Notes: a model not told the origin generated them from the sequence alone. A DNA stretch of 64,000 nt from Roseospira goensis (GCF_014197795.1 NZ_JACIGI010000003.1:128365-192364); one strand, 5' to 3'; shown: positions 16,914-26,238, numbered from the stretch's first letter. Numbers and translations: made by a program.

Positions 16914-18346
16914 CCCGGGCGCGGCCGCTGATGCCCGATCTGTGCGTGATCGGAGCCGGCGCCGGGGGCCTGACCGTGGCGGCGGGCGCGGCGCAGATGG
17001 GCGCGTCGGTGGTGCTGGTCGAGCAGGGCGAGATGGGGGGCGACTGCCTGAACGTCGGCTGCGTGCCCTCCAAGGCCCTGCTCGCCGCCGGGGCCGCCGC
17101 CCAGGCCGTGCGTGATGCCGACCGCTTCGGCATTGGGGTGCCCGACCCGGAGATCGACTTCGCCGCCGTGATGCGCCACGTCCACGGCGTGATCGCGGAG
17201 ATCGCCCCGGTGGACTCCCAGGAGCGGTTCGAGGGCCTGGGGGTCACGGTGCTGCGGGCGCCGGCGCGCTTCCTGGACGCCCGAACGGTCGAGGCCGGCG
17301 GCCAGCGCATCCGCGCCCGCCGGGTCGTGGTCGCCACCGGCTCGCGTCCCCTGGTGCCGCCGATTCCGGGGCTGGAGACGGTCCCCGTCCACACCAACGA
17401 AACCATCTTCGGGCTGACCGAGCGGCCGCCGCATCTGCTGATCCTGGGCGGCGGACCGATCGGCTGCGAGTTGGCGCAGGGGTTCCGGCGCCTGGGCAGC
17501 CGGGTGACGGTGGTCGAGATGGGCGTCCTGCTGGGCCGCGACGACCCCGAGCTGACCGCGGTGGTCCGTGCCCGTCTCGCGGCGGAGGGGGTCGACCTGC
17601 GCGAGGGCCGGCGCGCCGACGCCGTCTCCGGACAAGCCGGCGCGATCCGCCTGCGCCTCGCCGGACCGGACGATCGGACGGAGACGGTCGCGGGCTCCCA
17701 CCTGCTGGTGGCGGTCGGCCGCCGGCCGGTGCTGGAGGGCCTGGACCTGGACGCCGCCGGCATCGCCCACACCGCGCGCGGCATCACCGTGGACGACGGC
17801 CTGCGCACGACCAACCGGCGGGTCTATGCCATCGGCGACGTCACCGGCGGCCCGCAGTTCACCCACGTGGCAGGCTTCCACGGCGCCTCGGTGCTGAAGT
17901 CGGCGCTGTTCCGGCTGCCGGTGAAGATCTCCGCGACCCCGATCCCGCACGTCACCTACACCGACCCCGAACTGGCCTGGGTCGGGCGCAGCGAGGCCGA
18001 GGTGCGCGCCATGCACGGCGACGGCATGCGGGTGCTGCGCTGGCCGTACCGGGACAACGACCGCGCCCGCACCGACCGCACCACAGAGGGCCTGGTGAAG
18101 GTGGTCACGGATCGGCGTGGGCGCGTGCTGGGCGCCGGCGTCGTGGGGCGTCACGGCGGCGAGGTGCTGGCGCCCTGGATCGTGGCCGTGCACCGGCGCC
18201 TCAAGGTGGCGGCGCTGGCGACCATGGTCGCCCCCTACCCGACCCTGAGCGAGACCACCAAGCGGGCCGCCGGCAGCGCCTTCACGCCCGGCCTGTTCTC
18301 GCCCCGAACGCGCCGGCTGGTGCGGCTGCTGGCCCGGCTCGGCTGA
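16910..18346 (+). CDS. Pyridine nucleotide-disulfide oxidoreductase (MerA/Lpd-like)
   Basis: 478 residues from the ATG that overlaps the upstream stop; an upstream GTG in frame at 16889 is less likely. FAD-binding CVIGAGAGGLTVAAGAAQMG lies at the N-terminus, followed by the redox-active disulfide GGDCLNVGCVPSK. The NAD(P)-binding LILGGGPIGCELAQGF and the second FAD motif YAIGDV are also present. The C-terminal dimerisation domain lacks the His-Pro-Glu signature of dihydrolipoamide dehydrogenase (PYPTLSETTKRAAG instead), like other MerA-like reductases. No mercury-binding Cys pair is present at the C-terminus. The substrate is unknown. Confidence 0.87.
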   Translation: MTRARPLMPDLCVIGAGAGGLTVAAGAAQMGASVVLVEQGEMGGDCLNVGCVPSKALLAAGAAAQAVRDADRFGIGVPDPEIDFAAVMRHVHGVIAEIAPVDSQERFEGLGVTVLRAPARFLDARTVEAGGQRIRARRVVVATGSRPLVPPIPGLETVPVHTNETIFGLTERPPHLLILGGGPIGCELAQGFRRLGSRVTVVEMGVLLGRDDPELTAVVRARLAAEGVDLREGRRADAVSGQAGAIRLRLAGPDDRTETVAGSHLLVAVGRRPVLEGLDLDAAGIAHTARGITVDDGLRTTNRRVYAIGDVTGGPQFTHVAGFHGASVLKSALFRLPVKISATPIPHVTYTDPELAWVGRSEAEVRAMHGDGMRVLRWPYRDNDRARTDRTTEGLVKVVTDRRGRVLGAGVVGRHGGEVLAPWIVAVHRRLKVAALATMVAPYPTLSETTKRAAGSAFTPGLFSPRTRRLVRLLARLG

Positions 18347-18761
18347 TCCGCACCAGCGATGGAACAGCCCGGCCGCCGTTTCCGCGATACGGAATACCGC
18401 GACCCCGCGCCACCACGCCGCCAAGCCATCGCGGTCCCCCGGCGTGGGTCTGCCGACATGCGATTTATAGTGACTAGCCAATCGGTTACGGCGAACCAGC
18501 GCGGTCGCGGTGGGCCCTGCCCCGCGCACAACAAGTGGTCTCTCCGCCCCACTTGGGCGCAACAATCTTGTTGACGGTCCTTCCCCGTTTTCGCACTTCT
18601 TTCTTTAGCCTGCGTGCTCACACGACCGGCCCGCCCCGGCAACGACGCCCACAACCGGTCTCCGGACGGCGCACGGCGGGGCGGCGGAGACGCCCCGCTC
18701 GCCCCGGCGGCGGACCACGGCGTCCAACAGCAAATCATCAACGCAGAAGGGAGGAGGTACC
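18347..18761 (+). other. Intergenic region upstream of the second TTT system
   Basis: No convincing gene. A TTGACG hexamer at 18571-18576 resembles a -35 element but no good -10 follows at 16-18 bases. The end (18749-18757) carries the strong ribosome binding site ggaggag of the next gene, which decides its GTG start. Confidence 0.5.
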
Positions 18762-19736
18762 GTGCTGAATTCGACCCTGAGACGGGCCGTGGCCGCCGCC
18801 TGCGTGCTGGGCGCCGCCGCGGTGGTGCCGCCGGCGCAGGCCGCGGACTGGTCCCCGAACAAGCCGATCGAGATGGTCATCATGGCCGGCCAGGGCGGCG
18901 GCGCCGATCGCCTGGCCCGCCTGTTCCAATCCATCATCCAGAAGAACGACCTGGCCGACATGCCGGTGCTGCCGGTCAACAAGGGCGGCGGTTCCGGCGC
19001 CGAGGCACTGCGCTACATGAAGGACAACGCCGGCGACGCCCACAAGGTCATGGCGACCCTCAACAGCTACTACACGACGCCCCTGCGCACCGACATCGGC
19101 GTCGACATCGCCAACTTCACCCCGCTGGCCCGCATGGCGGTCGACACCTTCGTGCTGTGGGTCAACGCCGACTCCGGCATCACCACGCTCGACGAGTACG
19201 TCGCTGCGGTGAAGGAGGCCGGCGGCGCCTGGAAGATGGGCGGCACGGGCACCGGCCAGGAAGACTCCCTCGTCACGGCCATGCTCGAGAAAGAGTTCGG
19301 CCTCACGTTCACCTATGTGCCCTTCAAGGGCGGCGGCACGGTGGCCAAGAATCTGGTCGGCGGCCACATCGACTCCACGGTGAACAACCCGTCCGAGCAG
19401 CTCGCCTTCTTCAAGGCCGGCGAGGTCACGCCCATCGCCACCTTCACCGAGGAGCGCCTGGAGCCGTTGCCCGACGTGCCGACCATGCGCGAGCTGGGGC
19501 ATGACCTGACCTACGGCATGCAGCGCAGCTTTGTCGGCGCCCCGGGCATGCCGGCCGACGCCCAGGCCTACTACATCGACCTGTTCCAGCGGCTGAGCGA
19601 CACCGAGGAATGGCAGAACTACGCCGCCGAGCAGGCCCTGGAGACGGACTTCCTCGCCGGCGACGCCCTTCAGGAGTACTTCCTCAAGGAGCGGGCGGTG
19701 CATGCCGAGCTGCTGGAGGCGACCGAGGGCGGGTGA
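18762..19736 (+). CDS. tctC: Tripartite tricarboxylate transporter, periplasmic binding protein (system 2)
   Basis: 324 residues, starting at a GTG preceded by gggaggaggt. A classic signal peptide (RRAVAAACVLGAAAVVPPAQA) ends near residue 26, followed by WSPNKPIEMVIMAGQGGGAD, the first ligand-binding loop of the Bug/TctC family. It is only distantly similar to the TctC at 12.8 kb, so the ligands probably differ. The family binds carboxylates in the periplasm. It heads a tctC-tctB-tctA operon, with 177 bases before tctB. Confidence 0.9.
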   Translation: MLNSTLRRAVAAACVLGAAAVVPPAQAADWSPNKPIEMVIMAGQGGGADRLARLFQSIIQKNDLADMPVLPVNKGGGSGAEALRYMKDNAGDAHKVMATLNSYYTTPLRTDIGVDIANFTPLARMAVDTFVLWVNADSGITTLDEYVAAVKEAGGAWKMGGTGTGQEDSLVTAMLEKEFGLTFTYVPFKGGGTVAKNLVGGHIDSTVNNPSEQLAFFKAGEVTPIATFTEERLEPLPDVPTMRELGHDLTYGMQRSFVGAPGMPADAQAYYIDLFQRLSDTEEWQNYAAEQALETDFLAGDALQEYFLKERAVHAELLEATEGG

Positions 19737-19913
19737 GCCGGCGCCGGCTGACCTATCCAGCACCCGAGGCCCGAGCGGGAGCCGGACCCCGGTCCGGCGT
19801 CGCGGGGCGGCTGCCACACCGGCGCCGCCCCGTGCCCCGCCCGCGCCCGCGCCACGCGCCGGCCGCCGTGCTCCACGCCTCCCCCGACACCGCCCGAGCC
19901 GGACCGACCACCG

Positions 19914-20411
19914 ATGCATCGCGCTGAACTCCTCATGGCCGTCGCGATGATGGCCTTGTCCGTCGTCTTCATGGTGATGGCCACCGATCTGCCCATCGGC
20001 TGGGTGCCGGGATCCGGCCCCGGGGGCGGCGCGTTTCCGTTCTGGCTGTCGCTGATTATGCTGGTCGCCGGCGCCGTGATCCTGGTGCGCGAGCTGCGCG
20101 CCCGTCAGACCGGGCGCGCGGTCCGCAAGCCGTTCATCAACCGCGTCGCCCTGCTGGACATCGGCCTGGTGTGCGCGGCCGTGGTGGCGACCATCGGGCT
20201 GATGCACGTCGTCGGCACCTATGTGGCGATCCCGCTGTTCCTGGTGTTCTACCTGCGGGTCATCGGCCGGCACGGCTGGTCATTGATCGCGGCCTTTGCC
20301 GTGGTCACGCCGATCGTCCTGTTCCTGTTCTTCGAGGTGACGTTGCGGATCCTGCTGCCCAAAGGCATCACCGAGCCCCTGTTCTTTCCGCTGTACGCGT
20401 TCTTCTTCTAG
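19914..20411 (+). CDS. tctB: Tripartite tricarboxylate transporter, small membrane subunit (system 2)
   Basis: 165 residues with four transmembrane segments and a charged loop after the second (RELRARQTGRAVRKP). The N-terminal WVPGSGPGGGAFPFWLSL is characteristic of TctB. It lies 9 bases upstream of tctA. Confidence 0.85.
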   Translation: MHRAELLMAVAMMALSVVFMVMATDLPIGWVPGSGPGGGAFPFWLSLIMLVAGAVILVRELRARQTGRAVRKPFINRVALLDIGLVCAAVVATIGLMHVVGTYVAIPLFLVFYLRVIGRHGWSLIAAFAVVTPIVLFLFFEVTLRILLPKGITEPLFFPLYAFFF

Positions 20412-20420
20412 GAGCCGGCC

Positions 20421-21938
20421 ATGGAAACGCTTGCGCTGCTGGCCGATGGCTTCGCGCTCTCCCTCAGTCCCCTGAATCTTTTTGTGGTCGTGCTCGGCGT
20501 CACCATCGGCCTGTTCGTCGGCGCCATGCCGGGCCTGGGCTCCGTCAACGGGGTCGCGATCCTGCTGCCGATGACCTTCCTGGTGCCGCCGGCCTCGGCG
20601 ATCATCTTCCTGGGGGCGCTGTACTACGGCGCCATGTACGGCGGCGCCATCAGTTCCATCCTGCTCGGTATTCCCGGCGCCTCGACCGCCGTCGCTACCA
20701 CCTTCGACGGCCGCCCGATGGCCCAACAGGGCAAGGCCGGCCTGGCCCTGATCGCCGCCGCGGTGGGCTCGTTCGTGGGCGGCACGCTCTCGGTCATCCT
20801 ATTCACGATCTTCGCGCAGCCGCTGGCGGACGTGGCGCTGGCCTTCGGGCCGGCGGAGGAGTTCGCGCTGGTCCTGCTGGCCTTCACGACCTTTGTCGGC
20901 CTGGGCGGGGACGACATCCCCAAGACGATCCTGATGATCGTCTTCGGCCTGGTGCTCAGCACGGTCGGTCTGGACCTGATCTCCGGGCAGCCGCGCCTGA
21001 TCTTCTTCGACCTGCCGGGCTTCTATAGCGGCATCAGTTTCCTGGTCCTCGCCATCGGCGTCTACGGCATCGGCGAGATCCTGTGGACCCTGGAGACCAC
21101 CCGCGGCAAGGCCCCGGTGACCACCGCGCGCATCGGCCTGCGCGACCTGTGGGCCGGCGTGCGCCAGCTCTCCCATTCGGTGCGGACCATGACCTTCGGC
21201 TCCGTGCTGGGCTTCTTCGTCGGCCTGCTGCCGGCGGCCGGTGCCACGCCCGCCTCGCTGATGGCCTACGGCATGGCCAAGACCCTGTCGCGCAAGCCCG
21301 AAACCTTCGGCAAGGGCGCCGTCGACGGCGTCGTCGCCCCGGAGACGGCAAACAACGCCGCCAGCACCGGCTCGCTCATGCCCATGCTGACGCTCGGCAT
21401 TCCCGGCTCCCCCACCACCGCGCTGCTGCTGGGCGGCATGGTGATGTGGGGGCTGATGCCCGGCCCGATGCTGTTCATCGAGGAGCCCGGCTTCGTCTGG
21501 GGCCTGATCTCCAGCCTCTACACGGCCAACGCCTTCGCGGTCATCATCAACCTGGCGCTGATCCCGATGTTCGTGTGGGCGCTGCGCATGCCGCTGACCA
21601 TCCTGTGCGCCATGGTGATCGTGCTGTGCATCGTGGGCGGCTACGCGCCCGACCAGCGCCTTCATGACGTGTGGCTGATCGCCGTGTTCGGCGTCGGCGG
21701 TTATCTGCTGCGCAAGCTGAACTACCCGCTGGCCCCACTGGTGCTGGCGCTGGTGCTGGGACCGCTGATGGAAAAGGCCTTCCGTCAGGCCCTCATCTCG
21801 GCCCAGGGTGACCCGATGACCTTCCTGGAGCGGCCGCTGTCGGCGTCCTTCCTGGTGCTGGCGGCGGTGTTCTTCCTGTTGCCGCTGCTCAAGGGGCTGC
21901 GTCGGCGCCCGGCGGACGCGCCCGGCCGCACCCCGTGA
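20421..21938 (+). CDS. tctA: Tripartite tricarboxylate transporter, large membrane subunit (system 2)
   Basis: 505 residues, full length for TctA. Clear signatures are GLFVGAMPGLGSVNGVAILL (near 30-50), YGGAISSILLGIPGAST and GVVAPETANNAASTGSLMP; about 12 membrane segments. It is the ion-coupled permease of the second system. A gap of 87 bases separates it from an acyl-CoA synthetase, and there is no evident terminator between them, so the CoA ligase could act on the imported acid (inference). Confidence 0.92.
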   Translation: METLALLADGFALSLSPLNLFVVVLGVTIGLFVGAMPGLGSVNGVAILLPMTFLVPPASAIIFLGALYYGAMYGGAISSILLGIPGASTAVATTFDGRPMAQQGKAGLALIAAAVGSFVGGTLSVILFTIFAQPLADVALAFGPAEEFALVLLAFTTFVGLGGDDIPKTILMIVFGLVLSTVGLDLISGQPRLIFFDLPGFYSGISFLVLAIGVYGIGEILWTLETTRGKAPVTTARIGLRDLWAGVRQLSHSVRTMTFGSVLGFFVGLLPAAGATPASLMAYGMAKTLSRKPETFGKGAVDGVVAPETANNAASTGSLMPMLTLGIPGSPTTALLLGGMVMWGLMPGPMLFIEEPGFVWGLISSLYTANAFAVIINLALIPMFVWALRMPLTILCAMVIVLCIVGGYAPDQRLHDVWLIAVFGVGGYLLRKLNYPLAPLVLALVLGPLMEKAFRQALISAQGDPMTFLERPLSASFLVLAAVFFLLPLLKGLRRRPADAPGRTP

Positions 21939-22025
21939 TCCGACCGACTCCGCCCCGACGAGACGCGCCCCGGGACCCGAGTCTTGCCCCCCGACACGAC
22001 TTGAAAACACGATAGGACTGGAGAG

Positions 22026-23573
22026 ATGGCAGATACCGTTCGCGACCTGTTGCAGGGTCATCCCACTGACGCCCCGGCGATCGGCGCGCCGGGCCGGGAC
22101 TGGCTGACCTTCGGGGGCCTCGCCGGGCTGGCCGACGCCACCCTGGCGACGCTGAACGGCTGGGGTGTCGGGCGCGGCGACCGCGTCGCCATCGTGCTGC
22201 CGAACGGGCCGGAGATGGCCGCGGCGTTCGTCACGCTCGCCTGCTGCTGCGACACGGCACCGCTCAACCCGGCCTACAAGGAAGACGAGTTCGATTTCTA
22301 CCTGAGCGACCTGAAGGCGAAACTTCTGGTGGTATCGGCCGACGAGACCGGCCCGGCCGTCGCCGCCGCCCGCACGGCCGGCCTGCCGATCGCCCGGCTG
22401 GCGACGGGCGCGACCGATCCGGCCGGCCATTTCACCCTGCACCTGGAGGGCGACGCGCCGGCCCCGGAGGCCGCGCGCCCTGGCTTCTCCGGTCCGGACG
22501 ACGGCGCGCTGGTCCTGCATACCTCGGGGACGACGTCGCGCCCCAAGATCGTGCCGCTGCTGAACCGCAACGTGGCCGCCTCGGCGCGCCACATCGGGGC
22601 CAGCCTCGCGCTCACGCCGGCGGACCGCTGCCTGAACATCATGCCGCTGTTCCACATCCACGGGCTGATCGCGGCGGTCACGACATCGCTGGCGCACGGC
22701 GCCTCGGTGTGGTGCTCGCCCGGGTTCAACGCCTTGCAGGTGTTCGCCTGGATGGATGCCGCCGCGCCGACCTGGTACACGGCGGTGCCGACCATGCACC
22801 AGGCCATCCTGAGCCGCGCCCCGCGCAACCCCGAGAGCGTGGCCCGCGCGCGGCTGCGGCTGATCCGGTCGTCGTCGTCCTCGCTGCCACCGCAGGTGAT
22901 GGGCGCGCTGGAGGAGACCTTCGGCTGCCCGGTCGTCGAGAGCTACGGCATGACCGAAGCCTGCCACCAGATGACCGCGAACCCGCTGCCGCCGGCGCCG
23001 CGCAAGCCCGGCTCGGTGGGCATCGCGGCCGGCCCGCAGGTGCGGGTCGCCGACGAGGCCGAGAACCGCCTTCTCGACGGCACCGCCCCGGGCGAGGTGG
23101 TCATCAGCGGCCCCAACATCACCCCGGGCTACGAGGCCAACCCGGAGGCCAACGCGAAATCCTTCTTCGACGCCGACGGGCAGCGCTGGTTCCGCACCGG
23201 CGACCAGGGCGTGTTCGACGCCGACGGCTATCTGACCATCACCGGCCGGCTCAAGGAGATCATCAACAGGGGCGGCGAGAAGATCAGCCCGCGCGAGGTC
23301 GACGACGTGCTGATGGACCACCCGGCGGTGCAGCAGGTGGTCACCTTCGCCATGCCTCACCCCAAGCTGGGCGAGGAGGTGGCGGCCGCGGTGGTGCTGC
23401 GCGACGGCCAGAGCGCCGGCGAGCAGGACCTGCGCAGCTTCGCCGCGGGCCGGCTGGCGGACTTCAAGGTGCCGCGCAAAGTCCTGATCCTGGAGGAGAT
23501 TCCGAAGGGCGCCACCGGCAAGCTGCAACGCATCGGGCTGGCCGCCAAGCTGGGCCTGGGGGTCGACGCATGA
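22026..23573 (+). CDS. Acyl-CoA synthetase (AMP-forming), oxalate-CoA ligase-like
   Basis: 515 residues of the ANL superfamily. The P-loop-like LHTSGTTSRPKIVPL, the YGMTE motif near 310, the TGDQG motif and GRLKEIINRGGEKISP are all present, and the C-terminal catalytic Lys lies in KGATGKLQR. Overall it looks most like the Pcs60/AAE3 group, which includes oxalyl-CoA synthetase, but specificity cannot be read reliably. ATP activates the acid to an acyl-AMP that is passed to CoA. It lies downstream of a carboxylate uptake system and overlaps the ketopantoate reductase by 4 bases. The start has gga gag 5 bases upstream. Confidence 0.88.
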   Translation: MADTVRDLLQGHPTDAPAIGAPGRDWLTFGGLAGLADATLATLNGWGVGRGDRVAIVLPNGPEMAAAFVTLACCCDTAPLNPAYKEDEFDFYLSDLKAKLLVVSADETGPAVAAARTAGLPIARLATGATDPAGHFTLHLEGDAPAPEAARPGFSGPDDGALVLHTSGTTSRPKIVPLLNRNVAASARHIGASLALTPADRCLNIMPLFHIHGLIAAVTTSLAHGASVWCSPGFNALQVFAWMDAAAPTWYTAVPTMHQAILSRAPRNPESVARARLRLIRSSSSSLPPQVMGALEETFGCPVVESYGMTEACHQMTANPLPPAPRKPGSVGIAAGPQVRVADEAENRLLDGTAPGEVVISGPNITPGYEANPEANAKSFFDADGQRWFRTGDQGVFDADGYLTITGRLKEIINRGGEKISPREVDDVLMDHPAVQQVVTFAMPHPKLGEEVAAAVVLRDGQSAGEQDLRSFAAGRLADFKVPRKVLILEEIPKGATGKLQRIGLAAKLGLGVDA

Positions 23574-24550
23574 GGATCTGTATCTACGGGGCCGGCGCCA
23601 TCGGCGGCTACATGGGCGCCAAGCTGGCCATGGCCGGCGCGGACGTGTCGCTGGTGGCGCGCGGCCCGCACCTCGCCGCCATGCAGGCCCACGGCCTCAC
23701 GCTGATCGAGGGCGACACGCGCCAGACAGTGCCGGTGCGCGCCGCCGAGGACCCGGCCGAGCTGGGTGTGCAGGACTACGTCATCATCACCCTGAAGGCC
23801 CATTCCGTGCCCGGCGTGGTCGACCGCATGCAGGCCCTGCTCGGCCCCGAGACCACCGTGGTGATGGGCGTCAACGGGGTGCCCTGGTGGTACTTCTACA
23901 AGCTGCCCGGGCCGTACGAGAACCACCGCCTGCCCAGCGTCGATCCCGGCGACGTGCAGTGGCGCGGCATCGGTCCGGAGCGGGTCCTGGGCTGCGTCGT
24001 CTACCCGGCCGCAGAGGTGCCCGAGCCCGGCGTGATCCAGCACATCGAGGGCAACCGGTTCAGCCTCGGCGAGCCTTCGGGCGAGAAGACGACGCGCGCC
24101 GAGCGGCTGTCCAAGGCGCTGGGCGCGGTCGGCCTCAAGGCGCCGGTGCGCCCGGCCATCCGCAACGAGATCTGGGTCAAGCTGTGGGGCAACCTGTCGT
24201 TCAACCCCATCAGCGCCCTGACCGGGGCCACCCTCGACGTGCTGTGCACCGACCCCGGCACCCGGGCCGTGGCCCGCGGGATGATGGTCGAGGCCCAGCA
24301 GATCGCCGAAGCCGTGGGGGTCAAGTTCCCGATCGACGTGGACCGCCGCATCCAGGGTGGCGCCGAGGTGGGCGCGCACAAGACCTCCATGCTCCAGGAT
24401 CTGGAGCGCGGCCGGCCGATGGAAATCGACGCCCTGGTCACCGCGGTGCAGGAAATGGGACGGCTGGTCGGGGTGCCGACGCCGACCATCGACACGGTGC
24501 TGGCCCTGATCCAGTTGCGCGGGCGCACCGCCGGTTGTTACGGGGCGTGA
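23570..24550 (+). CDS. panE: 2-dehydropantoate 2-reductase family protein
   Basis: 326 residues from the ATG overlapping the upstream stop. The N-terminal Rossmann motif is IYGAGAIGGYMGAKLA; the central part contains TLKAHSVPGV, and the C-terminal ApbA domain contains the catalytic-Lys region EIWVKLWGNLSFNPISAL. PanE reduces ketopantoate with NADPH in pantothenate and thus CoA synthesis. However, many paralogues act on other 2-oxoacids, and co-occurrence with a CoA ligase and a TTT system here leaves open such a role. The symbol is therefore tentative. Confidence 0.8.
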   Translation: MRICIYGAGAIGGYMGAKLAMAGADVSLVARGPHLAAMQAHGLTLIEGDTRQTVPVRAAEDPAELGVQDYVIITLKAHSVPGVVDRMQALLGPETTVVMGVNGVPWWYFYKLPGPYENHRLPSVDPGDVQWRGIGPERVLGCVVYPAAEVPEPGVIQHIEGNRFSLGEPSGEKTTRAERLSKALGAVGLKAPVRPAIRNEIWVKLWGNLSFNPISALTGATLDVLCTDPGTRAVARGMMVEAQQIAEAVGVKFPIDVDRRIQGGAEVGAHKTSMLQDLERGRPMEIDALVTAVQEMGRLVGVPTPTIDTVLALIQLRGRTAGCYGA

Positions 24551-24957
24551 TCGCCGCACCCGAGCGCCGCGCTGGGGTCGATCGCCCGCAGGAGCAGGGC
24601 GCCGGCGGGGGGCCGCCATCATCCCGCGAGACGGCCCTTTTCTCCGGGGCCGAAAGCCCGTTAGACTGGCGCCCACGGATCGCATGGGGAGAGGTGATCC
24701 GGCCCTGGACGACCGGGCGGACCCGCGTCCGACGGGTCGCATCCGGTCCGGACGGTCGGCGCGATCCTGGCTGCCGTCCCGCGCCGCTCCCCGGCACGCA
24801 TGTACGACACCCCTGTCACCGTTCGCCTTGCACGGTCGGAGTTCGGGCGCGGAATACTTCTTCACATCGAGGGCACCACGCCGCCTGGATGCAGCGGTTG
24901 CGATCCGGGGCGTGTCGGCCGACCCAACCACCACCATCCTGAACGGGGAAATGATCC
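24551..24957 (+). other. Intergenic region upstream of phaB
   Basis: No gene supported. It should hold the phaB promoter; a TTGCAC at about 24826 followed after 18 bases by GAATAC is a weak candidate. A ggggaa ribosome binding site precedes the phaB ATG. Confidence 0.4.
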
Positions 24958-25686
24958 ATGGCTGAAGGACGCGTTGCACTCGTCACCGGCGGCACCCGCG
25001 GTATCGGCGCCCAGATCAGCATCGAACTGAAGGAGGCCGGCTACCGCGTGGCGGCGAATTACGGCGGTAACGACGCCGCCGCCCAGAAGTTCAACGAGGA
25101 AACCGGCATCCCGGTCTACAAGTTCGACGTCGCGGACTTCGAGTCGGTCAAGGCCGCCCTCGACCAGATCGCGGCCGACCTCGGCCCCATCGAGGTTCTG
25201 GTCAACAACGCCGGGATCACCCGCGACAGCACCCTGCACCGCATGACCTTCGAGCAGTGGAACGCGGTCATCCAGACCAACCTGTCCTCTGTGTTCAACA
25301 CCACCCGATGTGTGATCGAGGGCATGCGCGAACGCCAGTTCGGCCGCATCATCAACGTCACCTCGATGAACGGCCAGGCCGGCCAGATCGGCCAGGCCAA
25401 CTACGCGGCCGCCAAGTCCGGCATGAAGGGCTTCACCAAGTCCGTGGCCCTGGAAGGCGCCGCCAAGAACATCACGGTCAACAACGTGGCGCCCGGCTAC
25501 ACCGACACCGAGATGGTGCGCGCGGTGCCGTCCAACGTGCTGGAGAAGATCATCGCCGGCATCCCGGTGAAGCGCCTGGGCTCGGTCCACGACATCGCCC
25601 GCGCCGTGCTGTTCCTGGCGGCGGACGAGGCCGGGTTCATCACCGGCTCGACGCTGTCGATCAACGGCGGCCAGCACATGTATTGA
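24958..25686 (+). CDS. phaB: Acetoacetyl-CoA reductase
   Basis: 242 residues, the usual PhaB size. The short-chain dehydrogenase features are TGGTRGIG (residues 10-17), NNAG (83-86) and the catalytic Ser136, Tyr149 and Lys153 (NYAAAKSG). The overall sequence follows PhaB closely, including the NYGGND segment and the C-terminal STLSINGGQHMY. It reduces acetoacetyl-CoA to (R)-3-hydroxybutyryl-CoA with NADPH for polyhydroxybutyrate storage. phaA and phaC are not in the window. A strong hairpin follows at 25769, so it appears monocistronic. Confidence 0.92.
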   Translation: MAEGRVALVTGGTRGIGAQISIELKEAGYRVAANYGGNDAAAQKFNEETGIPVYKFDVADFESVKAALDQIAADLGPIEVLVNNAGITRDSTLHRMTFEQWNAVIQTNLSSVFNTTRCVIEGMRERQFGRIINVTSMNGQAGQIGQANYAAAKSGMKGFTKSVALEGAAKNITVNNVAPGYTDTEMVRAVPSNVLEKIIAGIPVKRLGSVHDIARAVLFLAADEAGFITGSTLSINGGQHMY

Positions 25687-25768
25687 TCGGACCGCGGCGC
25701 CGCGCGGGAGCGCGTCGCGGCGCCGGCCGGACCGGGCCGGCGGTCGGACATGCTTCCGCCCGATCACA

Positions 25769-25802
25769 GACAGCGGCCGCGGCCACAACCGCGGCCGCTG
25801 TC
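25769..25802 (+). terminator. Strong hairpin after phaB
   Basis: Perfect 14-bp inverted repeat: gacagcggccgcgg at 25769-25782, loop ccacaa, complement at 25789-25802. It lies 82 bases past the phaB stop. There is no T-run, as is common for terminators in GC-rich genomes. Confidence 0.75.
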
Positions 25803-26009
25803 GCCGTTCCACGGGCCGGGGTGCGGCCGCCGCCGTCCGGCATCCGATCAGCCCGGACATAGCGCGGATCGCGGTCAATCGGAACCGCAACGTGGTTCGG
25901 ATTGACGGCGTGAATCTGGAGGCTTCTCTGAGGTCCGTTGCGTGAGCGGCTTGACGGGGCCGGCGGACGCCAGCAAAGCAATCCCGGGCTTGCTCATGAT
26001 GTCTTCGCC

Positions 26010-26044
26010 CTGGATTGCTTCGTCACGTCGGTCTGCGCAATGAC
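26010..26044 (-). repeat. REP-like imperfect palindrome
   Basis: Read on the minus strand it runs GTCATTGCGCAGACC then GAAGCAATCCAG at its end. This resembles the widespread dispersed repeat with CATTGCGAG...GAAGCAATC ends found in many proteobacteria. Only one clear copy is seen here. Confidence 0.45.
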
Positions 26045-26078
26045 GGATTGCGTGGTCGTGACCCGGAACAGACCTCGC

Positions 26079-26153
26079 ATACCGGCCGACGCATGAACGG
26101 ACCTCTCCGTCGGCCGGCCGACATATGAAGTCCGTTCATGCGTCGGCTGGTAT
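26079..26153. repeat. 23-bp inverted repeat (palindromic repeat family 2)
   Basis: ataccggccgacgcatgaac continues to gga at 26101, and its complement lies at 26131-26153 with a single mismatch. The 29-base loop contains cgtcggccggccgac, itself palindromic. Related sequences occur at 35914-35940 and 36304-36326. Confidence 0.8.
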
Positions 26154-26229
26154 CATGCGGATTTTCGCTCCCACAGGACTCGTTCACCCGACGGCCCTGA
26201 GGCCGGTTGTTCTATTGCAGCAAAGACCA

Positions 26230-26238
26230 TGTTATACT
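26230..26238 (+). promoter_or_regulatory. Candidate extended -10 promoter
   Basis: TGTTATACT fits the extended -10 form TGnTATAAT with one mismatch in the hexamer. The nearest gene start is about 340 bases downstream (26579), so it would produce a long leader or a separate small RNA. Confidence 0.3.

Noticed and set aside
18359-18574. Plus-strand frame of 71 residues before tctC-2
   Set aside because: No ribosome binding site, Arg/Pro-rich sequence with no secondary-structure pattern; the region looks intergenic.
18738-20273. Minus-strand frame of 511 residues across tctC and tctB
   Set aside because: Antisense shadow of two clear transporter genes; the translation is His/Gln/Gly-rich with no domain.
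20799-23528. Minus-strand frame of 909 residues
   Set aside because: Antisense to tctA and the acyl-CoA synthetase; low complexity and no recognisable motif.
26010-26044. Possible CRISPR-like or tRNA-like structure in the phaB-divL gap
   Set aside because: Only one copy of the palindrome is present and there is no repeat-spacer regularity or tRNA arm pattern; it fits a REP-type remnant better.
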